A DNA stretch of 64,000 nucleotides from Amoebophrya sp. A120. Lineage: Eukaryota > Sar > Dinophyceae > Syndiniales > Amoebophryaceae. Shown in pieces: positions 56,066 through 64,000 of this stretch; position 1 is the first letter of the stretch; every line of letters starts with the position of its first letter. Where the stretch lies: positions 1,000,627-1,064,626 of the forward strand of contig CAJINV010000007.1 in assembly GCA_905178155.1 (NCBI GenBank), given 5' to 3'. The position numbers and the translations under genes are program-made. The notes under the pieces are model-generated. The model had not been told where the DNA came from. It saw nothing but the letters and a program-made list of their open reading frames with translations, and made no database searches.

Positions 56066-57163
56066 GATGGTAGAAATTGTTTGGAGTGTCGCTGAAGTTC
56101 TGAAATAAGTACTTACGTAGGTACTCTTTAACTTTAAAATCGATATTGAAAAAGAACGCGAGGGCCACTACTTTTGCTAGTGCTAGCGCTAGGACAACTA
56201 GCTACATCCTGAGGTTACCTGATGTAGAACTTCTTCTATTTCTTGGAGGTCTCATTGACAACCTATCATGATCTGAGGAAAGAAGAGGTCGCTGCTGGCG
56301 GTTGTAAACAACAGACTACTTAAGTACTCTTGCAGACTTTTTACGGACGACGCAGTCGGTAGAAACTACAAGATGTAGATGCAATAAAAATCGGCGACGA
56401 CACTTGTTATGCCGCTTGCAGTGAATAGTGTAGATCGACGAGTTCGTTCTCCGGAGGAGGAGGAGGTTCTTGTGGTTGTGGTACAACTAGAACTACTAGC
56501 GTGATCAATTTTACGCCGCCGCCATTGATCATCGTTTCGTTTACGCGGTCGGCATGTGGTGCCGGCAAATATTACAACCAAGAACCGAACAAGACATGCT
56601 GATGGAAAAGTAAAAGAACAGCTTCGCTGAAGCTCTTAATGCTTGAGATACGGACATCTTCTAGTACAAGATGAAGTAGGTATGACAACTTCTATTAAGC
56701 CAAATTATCATACATCTTCGCGTCGCTCCGTACGTGGTACCGTGCGGCTTCGAAATTCCATAGCAAAACTTGACCGCCACCGCGTGGGATTCGAAATCAA
56801 ACTTTGGATTCTTTCTTTCTTTTTACTTTCTCTTCGTGGTAGCAACAGCCCGCGCTGCAAGCCTGCTTCGCGAAAATTGTAATTGATATATCGAAGGATT
56901 TAGCTAGCCTTTGAGTTTCGGTTGGAAAAAAGTTCGTCAAAGTGCTTATGATTAACTAAATCTGGTTGAAATGTGATAGTTAGAGTTTGGTTTAGGTTTG
57001 ATTATGAAATCGAATTAATACCTCAGGTTCAGCTTTGATCGAGTTGAAGATCTCGCGGTCGCCTCGCATCGCCATACAAAATTCCTTGCGGCTACTTAAG
57101 CTGGAAGTGATGGATGTTGATGCAGGACACGGCATGATCTGGATCGGTGCCCAGTTTCATCGT
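56066..57163. other. Intergenic
   Basis: Lies between the convergent end of the calpain-like gene and the LAMTOR3 start. No conserved gene or introner is seen. Confidence 0.5.
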
Positions 57164-60100
57164 CTACATAATCGCGCAATTTCCATTTCCATCCGGCGCT
57201 CCAGAATTGCCGATCATGTTTTCCAGATCCCGTCGATTTAACCTGCTGGCAAACGCCACCCCGCACCCCTCGAGATCGTCCCAATCGTCGGGCAAATCGG
57301 GCCGCAACATCTGCTTCGGGTCTCGGCTCCCGACGAGCGTCCACCTTATCGCCTTTGGGTAATCCGCTCCCGGGTCGGTGAGGAAGAGGTTTTTCGCTCT
57401 CGTTGACCCCTGCACGCGGGGGGCCACGGTTAAGGGTTTGGTGGAATAGCACCTGTTTTGTCGTAGTTTTGTAGTTTGTAACTTTTTTGCCTGACAAGTA
57501 GAAGGTGTGTTCCACGTAAACTGCATCACAAATCACGTATTGCAACAACTACATACCAAAAACTTACCTGAAAATGAGCCTGTTCACGACAACGTCATCC
57601 GAGTCGACTCCGTCCGGCAATGGTGTTTCCTTCACGTCAGCCAGAAATTTGTTCTTTTCCGGAATTTTGTCGTGAAACTCGCAGGTCACCAAGTACTGCG
57701 AAGCTAACGAGCCGGGCGGTAGCGGTGGTATTTTGAAGCAAGCCGTCGAATCCCGGGCGTTTTCCTGAAAGTTTGACTTCGTGACCAGCGACCATGTGAC
57801 TTCCGGTTTCTCCTGCTGTTGCCGCACGTTGGCTGCGGACAAGGTTTATCGTGAGAAAAAAGTGCTCAAGGTACGTTACACACTGTGATGCAAGACCCGC
57901 AAGACAGACAACTTCTGTCATGCAGGAAATGCTTGATGCCAGCGTCATTTCATTCGTGTTTTCTGTTTTATCTATGGTCTGCACATTACAAGTTTTCTTT
58001 GCCATGCGGAGCAACTTTGTGATGCTGAAATTCCAACAAATGTGTATACTGTATCACTTTTTTCCTGTGATAAGGTTTGCGGAGTGTTTACTACCCTTTC
58101 CCACACTTTCAAGCAGATGGGTAGGTGCTGGAACCGTGTTCCCGCGGCGGACTGAGATAGCCGTTCGTCTGTTTGCATGGTGCAAATGTAGACCTCGTTA
58201 CCTAATTGCTGCTGAATCTGCTGCTCCGCCTGTCTAGACTGGTTATTCGCTGTTCCACCTCCTCCCGCAACGCCGTAAAAGTGCGGATGGTAGGTGAGAA
58301 GAAATTCTGGCTTGTAATCCATCGTGATCAGATCCGCGCTGTCCTGTGCAAAAGTTGTATCGCGCTCGTGGTAAAAGTCGCAGTCACGCATCACAAATGA
58401 AATCGTCTTGTTCTTTCCAAGCGGAATCAGCAAAAACCATTTGTCGTGCTGAGCTAATTTGCGGTGCCATTTTCTCATAGTACTACGTCTACGTCGATAT
58501 TACTTTTGCACATCTTCATATGCGCAAGCGTGCACCGATTCAAACATCGGCTCCGACACGTAGCAGGGGTAAACCGGTATGGGTAACCTCGGACTGGGCA
58601 TGTGCGGGATTGCGCCCCGGTCTCCGGAGTTCACCAACCTGCACTCGTGGATGATTTCGAAGTAGGTGGAAAAATCGAAAATCGACATCCAAAAAAAACC
58701 GTCGTTGGTGGACTCCGCCTGGCCCCATCTCGGGTCGTTGGTCAAATTCCAGGGCACCATATCCACAGAAAAAAACCAATCCACAGCCAATTTGTCATGC
58801 AAAACACGTTTTATCAAGTTACGTGTTTGCCATGCAAAAAATGGATGTGGATGGGTTTTTTTCTGTGGATACACCACGGAGATATCCGACAAGCCCCCGT
58901 CGGCTAGGTACGGCGCCCCGCAAAACATTTGGACGTAGCAGTTCCCCTCGAACTCCGTCACCCGGTTGATTACGTACGGGAAAAACGGGTTGAGCTTCAC
59001 ATTCCGCGTGTCGCAGGCCTTCTGGTTGATCTGCGCCACGAAAATCGCTTCTCGTTGTAGTTCGTGCAGGTAGACGAAAAGGCGGTCTGTGAGAGAGCAC
59101 AACTCCCCCTCCCCCTCCTTTGTCATGCAAAATACCTAATTTACGCCTTGCCTCTACTTGGCACTGTCTGCATCACAAGTCCTGGCAGTGGTCCAAATAG
59201 CACTACATTCCTGTCCAAATTTGTCATGCAAGACATGTATTGTTGCTAACCCTTGTATTGCTGTTCATGCAACACAAACGAGGCGGAGGGGGAGTTGTGC
59301 ACTTTCATACGGTCGACAGAGACATCACACGTGTACCAGAATCCGCCAACTCCGCCGGTCATATCCTGAGTAAAAACGTACCCACACCAGAGTTGTCATG
59401 CAGATTTGCAAAGACAGGAAGACTTGTAATGCGCATCTGCATGAGAGCCATTTTCAATCGTGTTTTGGAATTTGTGATGCTGTGAACAGGATGAGCAGAT
59501 GAATCTGTGACGCGGCTGCACTTGCTAACCTGCACTACACTGCAGAGCGCAACTTGTCATGCGTGACTCACAAAACTCCTAGGTTTGTGTTGCAAAATCC
59601 CCATCCTGACTCTGGTGTGGGTACGTTTTTACTCAGGATAGGTCAAATCCACGAGACATTCCTCGATGCAACCACCCTCTCCGATAATTTCCCAGCCGAC
59701 TGTGTCGAGTTTTCCATTGCAGAATCCATCAAAAAAAAACACCCAGCATCCCCGTCTTCTATATTGGTCATGTAAAACATGAAGCGCAGCCCGTATCTGT
59801 AATGCAAAACCAAAAATGGATGGGGGGGCCGACGAGTCTTTTTCTGTGGATATGCAGTGAAGCTTTGCGTAGGCTTTTTCGACGATTGTGGGCCAGAGGA
59901 TGTAGGGGTAGTCCTCGGAGACGGCGGCGATGGGAAGACCTGATGAGCAATGTAAGTATGGTCTTATTTGCGCGATCGGGATTGTCGTTCAATATGTGAA
60001 GCGATGCTCACGTAAGTTAGTCTAGGATGAACATCAAAGCCGCATCTATCTTCTGGCTCTGCAAAACATCGGCGTTAAATCATCGTCACCTGCCGCGTCC

Positions 60101-61449
60101 ACCGGCATCAGGTCGTCCACTTCACTGGTGCAATACTGCCCGTTTTTGTAGAACGTCAACACGTAAATCCCCCGTTCCACGCTGCTGTACGCGAAAACGT
60201 CGTGTAACAGCTTCGTATGAACTGCAAAAGTATCGTACATACTCGTAGTATTGCAACACAAATTACCTCAGCATGACAAAGAGAATTTGTCATGCTGATT
60301 CAGCTAGAAAATGAAATTTGTCTTGCAGGACTGCGACTTAGTACGAGTAGGATGCTTTTGCACAGGATACTTCGGCCGCAAAGACAACGCTTGCAACGCG
60401 CAGGTTAAGTAGAAATTCTGCAGCCCGCCCTGGTAGACCCGGCCGTAGTGCGTTTTTCCGTTTATGGGGAATAGCCTACCCTTCACGTGGATTTCGCTTA
60501 TTCTGCGCCACTTCTCGACCGGCTCGGCCGCGTCCGGAACTTGCGAATCCGGGTCGTTTCTGTTGATGCAGTAGTAGGAAACGTCGTTGCTCGGCGGGAA
60601 ATCGAAAATGGTGACGCGTTGGCTCGAAGACTGCGTTGTCTGTTCGGGGTCGTCGAACTGGATGGAGTTTCAATTATTTGCATCCATCTTTGTTTAATAC
60701 AATCAATATACGCCTTGCAAACAGCGACGAGATGAGACAAGACATGACCTAATCCTAGGTAAACCTATACCTATCTGCACTCTGCATGAGAAACCAACCC
60801 TTTACCAACTAAACTACCAGCAAACTACACAAATGCCTACCTCCAGCACCCTGTCATTGGTCCACTTTTTCTCCCTGACTCTCTCCATCAGCAGAGAGAA
60901 TTTCCGCATGGCCATGTGCCGTGCACTCAAGTAGTTGTTCGCGGCGTGAAACCACCTGGGTTGCTTCTTCTGTGCCGCGGTCGGCGTCGGTTGCTTCTGG
61001 TTCATATTGACCGTAACTGCGGTGGGTTGGGATTTTGGCGGAGCATTCGCATTCGCTCCTGCTGCTGGCCCCAGTTGCTGCTGCTGGGACTGTGTTTTCG
61101 CAGCATTGGGTGGCAACACCGTGTTTGCCATTATCAACTGTAAAAATGTCTGGGTCTGGAAGATTGCAACTTGTCATGCTAAATCTGCAGCATGCAAAAA
61201 TCTGTGTTGCATGATTACCAAAAGTCGCCCAATTTTGACCAAGTCGGGAGGTAGTTTCTCATGCAGGATAGGCATTAGACAGTTCTCGCAGAATCTGTCA
61301 TGCTAGCTCCGGCATTCCAGACCTCATGGGTCATGGAAAAGCAGCATGACAAATCGTGCATTCTTCCAGACCCAGACATTTTTACATTTGATAGCCATTG
61401 GATCTGGACCACCGGCAGAGGCGCCGGTGCGCAAATCGATCGGCGCCAT
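57164..61449 (-). CDS. Calpain-fold protein without catalytic triad (pseudo-calpain)
   Basis: Exons (high to low): 61449-61394, 61126-60841, 60657-60370, 60210-60090, 59939-59853, 59717-59641, 59356-59310, 59082-58872, 58754-58521, 58334-58073, 57841-57568, 57520-57164. The calpain protease core is clear: GRVYQGGLQNFYLTCALQAL, EVDDLMPVD, LWPTIVEKAYAKLHCNGKL, LVDLTGG, ESTNDGFFWMSIFDF. The catalytic positions are changed: QG-x-x-GDCW is QGGLQNFY (no Cys), the GHAYS His site reads FFPYV, and RNPWG reads FCGAPY. Downstream there is a C2-like/domain III region (FLLTYHPHFYG, EVYICTMQTDERLSQ). Eight introns are introners; 60658-60840 and 59940-60089 are GT-AG. The last junction (about 57521-57567, GTAAGT...GCAG) does not keep phase with the most protein-like final frame, so the C-terminus is provisional. 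Confidence 0.85.
57847..58072. mobile_element. Introner, unassigned (resembles 8266-8542)
   Basis: TSD AGGTT exact; starts TATCGTGAGAAAAAAGTG, ends CACTTTTTTCCTGTGATA. The minus-strand join ACC T|TG TCC is in frame. Confidence 0.9.
58340..58520. mobile_element. Introner F2, divergent
   Basis: Left end TGTCCTGTGCAAAAGTTG, right end ATTACTTTTGCACATCTTCATA, TSD CGCGC/TGCGC. The minus-strand join TGC GCA GAT CTG is in frame. Confidence 0.82.
58760..58871. mobile_element. Introner F3
   Basis: 112 bp, TSD CACCA exact. Nearly identical to 5936-6044. The minus-strand join TCC GTG GTG CCC TGG is in frame. Confidence 0.95.
59088..59309. mobile_element. Introner F5
   Basis: TSD CGGTC exact; starts TGTGAGAGAGCACAACTCCC. 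The minus-strand join GTC GAC CGC CTT is in frame. Confidence 0.92.
59362..59640. mobile_element. Introner F4
   Basis: 279 bp, TSD GGTCA exact. The minus-strand join GAT TTG ACC GGC rebuilds the calpain LTGG motif. Confidence 0.95.
59723..59852. mobile_element. Introner F3, diverged ends
   Basis: TSD TGCAG exact; left end AATCCATCAAAAAAAAACAC, right end TTTTTCTGTGGATA. The minus-strand join CTT CAC TGC AAT GGA continues EKAYAKLH. Confidence 0.88.
60216..60369. mobile_element. Introner F2
   Basis: TSD CTTCG exact. The minus-strand join CGG CCG AAG CTG TTA is in frame. Confidence 0.94.
61132..61393. mobile_element. Introner F1
   Basis: TSD GCCAT exact. The minus-strand join CCA ATG GCA AAC is in frame, 19 residues after the start codon. 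Confidence 0.94.
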
Positions 61450-63761
61450 GGTCGGAAAAGGTCGTGGGGAAGAAGATGTTGATGCACTCAGGTGAGCACG
61501 CGGAAACTTGTCCACGCGGCGTGCTGGTTGTAATCAAAATAACAGGGGCTGCACGTCGAGGACCAGAGACCACCTCCACCGCAAGCGAAGCACTCACATC
61601 TTACTTTATCTACCAGCTGCTAATAACAGCTGCATCCTGCGAGTGCAGCTCTCTCGAAATTTCAGAGACTTCAATTTTCATCAGTGAAGCTAGAAGTGCT
61701 AGCGCTAGGACTACTGGGTCGTCGTGATTTTTACCACAGTTTCGTCCTCGTCGCTCTCCTGTCTCTCTATTTTTCACCTGGGACCACCACACTCCTGCCT
61801 CCAAGCTTCTGGGGAAATAAGAGAACGTGCACGTGCTGTTGATATTACAGTGAGCACCAGCTGCACCGCTTGAGCTTCCTGACGCAGTAATATACAAGAG
61901 CGCTCAAACCTGAAAAACCCCACTCCAGCTGGTCAACAGTTGTATCTATCAGTAAGGACGACGTGGTGATAAAGTGTGAACACCTCCATGGGTACTTACT
62001 AGTACATCAGCAGCGGCGGGCCGACCACGCGCTCCTTGTTCTGTTCGTCTTCCACTGTGTCGCCTGATGCGATCCTAAACTTTTGTACACATTCATTTTG
62101 TAGATCTATAATCCTCCTGACCTCCCCGTCGACAATGATGTTGATGGCTGGCTACAAGCTTCTAGTAGAGCTGTTGCAACAAGAACTCGGCCCCAGTAGT
62201 AGCAGCAGCAGCGTCCTCGCTGTTTGTCTAGAGTTGTCGACGTCTTTTTATTTCCTCATCACCGACCGCTCCTCCATGCGCGCCCCTGAAGTGGTCCTGC
62301 ATTTCTTTGGGGAGGTGACGATGAGAGCAGGCCAGTACACCTTCTAGCACTTTATTTTCGAAGTGGCTGTAGCTCGTCTCCCGCTTCTTCTAGTGGTTCT
62401 CGTGCTACTGCTAGGGGTGTGGTCTTTTTCACTTCACAACTTGCCTATCTCTACCCTCCGAAAGAGACAGAGTGTAGTTGACACAAGGTAAAAAACTTTT
62501 GAAAGTGTAACTTCGACAAGATATTGTAAAGGGGTCTTCAACAAATCTAAACAAACAAATAAGATCTCCTGCCCATGAAACCTCCCCGCCTCTTGTTCGG
62601 GAGATCACGCTATGCAGACTTTGATGCTTCTACTTCGCCGTAGTCAACTTCCAGGCGCTCCTGCCTCTTCTGACTCACTACATCAACCTTGCCTAAATTA
62701 TTTACACTTCTACCAATTTGCTATAATAAAACTACCTATATCGAAGATTTATCAATGAGAATTTTCACCATCTTCAGCTCTGTACCCGGGTCGCATCACA
62801 AATTTTAGCGGCATTGGGCGAATGCCAAGCGATGGACACAGATAGCGAGAACTGAAGTGGAAAAAAATTATTCTTGGTTGCTATGCTATCGGTACTTTTG
62901 TTGATGTTTTTTCTTGTTTCCTTCACCTTCTACTTTCGAAAAAATCATATTCCGAAAAAATTGATTATGTCATCGTGGACGTCGACGCGACAAGGTGGCG
63001 CTCCTCGTGGTCTTCGTCCTATCTGACTAATAGGCTGTCTTGTGCTAGTTATTCTATTCTTGTGTGAAGGCCTCCATCATGAAGATCATAGGTTGCGGAC
63101 AGAGCCACGGTAGAGTTTTGTGTAGTAGAAGTCGTCTATTTGGCAGCAGGTTCATTGAGGTTTCATTTGTTTCAAAACAGTTGAGGCGAATGGTAAAGAA
63201 ATTTTGTAGTACGTCTAAATTTTCTATTCGTAATATTCCGAGCGGTATCCTAAGGTAACTGTATCTAACACTTCTCTAACTTCATTTCAATGCGGTATTA
63301 AGACGTAGGGCTCTAAGTGATGTGTCTGATGGGTAGTGAAGACTTTTATAATTTTCATAGTGGAGCGGTCAACAAAACTGTATATCACAAAACTGTTGTA
63401 ACGGCTACTTCATATTCATAGAAGTTGTAATTGTACTATTACGGCTTTTCTGAATACGTTGGCTGTGATGTTTATGGTCACGTATCTTCAGCTAACGTCG
63501 CCCTCGCGAGGGGCGAGCCAGCTTCTAAAGATCTTTTTCAATTTTTTCGAGATATGACATTCCGACTCTAGTTGTGGATTTCCGTTTGCTAAAATGATGC
63601 TAAGTAAAACTGTAGTTGCTAAACGTAAATAACATGGTTGCTCTTCCTCTTGTATTAGGTTCTTGTAAAAAGTAAGTAGAAGTATTCGTAATTACTCAAG
63701 CTTGCTGCATCAGTTCGTTGCTGCACGACCAGCACTTAATGCAAGATGAACACAAGTGTTC
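61450..63761. other. Intergenic, 2.3 kb
   Basis: Nothing conserved is recognised. The first ~100 bp upstream of the calpain-like start are probably its leader. GCATCACAAATTT at 62793 is an isolated introner word without an element around it. Confidence 0.5.
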
Positions 63762-64000
63762 CTACTTGACGCTGTACTGAAACCCGAATTTTCGCTCGAA
63801 CATGCGGATTTCCCCGATCAGCTTCGCGTTTTCCCGACACAGCGCCAATTCCCGCTCCGGCTGCCATTTCAGGGCCTGCTCTGGGGTCCACGCGAGGGTA
63901 GTGTCTGGCTCGTATTCCGCTTTCAGGCAGCCGTCTTGGTTCAGCTCCAGCACCTCGATCTCTTGCTGTGGAGAGGGTGTAATTCCCAAGTTGCATCACA
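63762..64000 (-). CDS. 3' exon of an unknown gene entering from the right
   Basis: About 75 residues ending in a stop (EIRMFERKFGFQYSVK at the C-terminus), with charged helical character. The upstream edge (minus-strand TGTGATGCAACTTGG) resembles the tail of an intron or introner, so the exon probably begins near 63990. No family is recognised. Confidence 0.5.

Noticed and set aside
1-64000. tRNA, rRNA or spliced-leader genes
   Set aside because: I looked for cloverleaf stems, conserved rRNA words and the dinoflagellate spliced-leader sequence and saw none; a covariance-model scan would be decisive.

Overview
This is a nuclear eukaryotic window at moderate GC with long, low-complexity proteins. 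Two kinds of intron occur. One is ordinary GT-AG introns. The other is a dense population of short (about 110-470 bp) terminal-inverted-repeat elements that sit inside coding sequence. I place 57 of these (56 complete), in nine recurrent families plus nine unassigned copies. Most run TAT...ATA and are flanked by a 5-bp direct repeat (exact in 34 of 56). If an element is removed with one copy of the repeat, the reading frame is restored. I checked this codon by codon: COX10 (811 aa), V-ATPase subunit A (607 aa), maleylacetoacetate isomerase (257 aa), an SGNH hydrolase (941 aa) and a 1,154-residue membrane protein all come out open. These are introner-like elements. Introners with inverted repeats and non-GT-AG ends are known from the parasitic dinoflagellate Amoebophrya (Syndiniales), so a relative of it is my best guess for the organism; that is inference.

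Layout, left half: 1-9,037 (+) membrane protein with two cysteine-rich Apple/PAN-like modules, cut by 21 complete introners; 10,050-11,767 tandem duplication of the COX10 5' end; 11,329-15,418 (+) COX10; 16,369-17,255 (+) maleylacetoacetate isomerase; 18,289-22,347 (+) large unknown protein; 24,811-32,829 (+) DEAD-box RNA helicase with a roughly 2.8-kb repeat-filled intron.

Layout, right half: 34,934-38,956 (+) V-ATPase subunit A; 40,816-41,853 (+) chimeric gene holding a diverged V-ATPase A fragment; 41,950-47,625 (+) 1,891-aa unknown ORF with no introner; 47,794-49,111 (+) small acidic unknown protein; about 49,790-50,990 AT-rich island; 51,333-54,875 (-) SGNH/GDSL hydrolase; 55,664-56,065 (-) LAMTOR3-like roadblock protein; 57,164-61,449 (-) calpain-fold protein lacking the catalytic triad; 63,762-64,000 (-) 3' end of another gene.

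Family key (terminal words). F1: TGTCTGGGTCTGGAA. F2: GTGCAAAAGTATCGTACTCG. F3: TATCCACAGAAAAAACCCAT. F4: CCTGAGTAAAAACGTACCC. F5: GCACAACTCCCCCTCCCC. F6: TATGGATGTGTCAGGATCGA. F7: TATGAAAGCCTCAGGTTGGA. F8: AGGGAAAAATCCCCCCTCCC. F9: TCTCAAACGTTACA. Each word recurs inverted at the other end. In element entries, 'TSD' is the flanking direct repeat, given as left/right if the copies differ. There is no operon structure. The recognisable genes serve unrelated housekeeping roles (heme A synthesis, tyrosine catabolism, RNA remodelling, vacuolar acidification, lysosomal TOR scaffolding), and the introners are the feature that links them.
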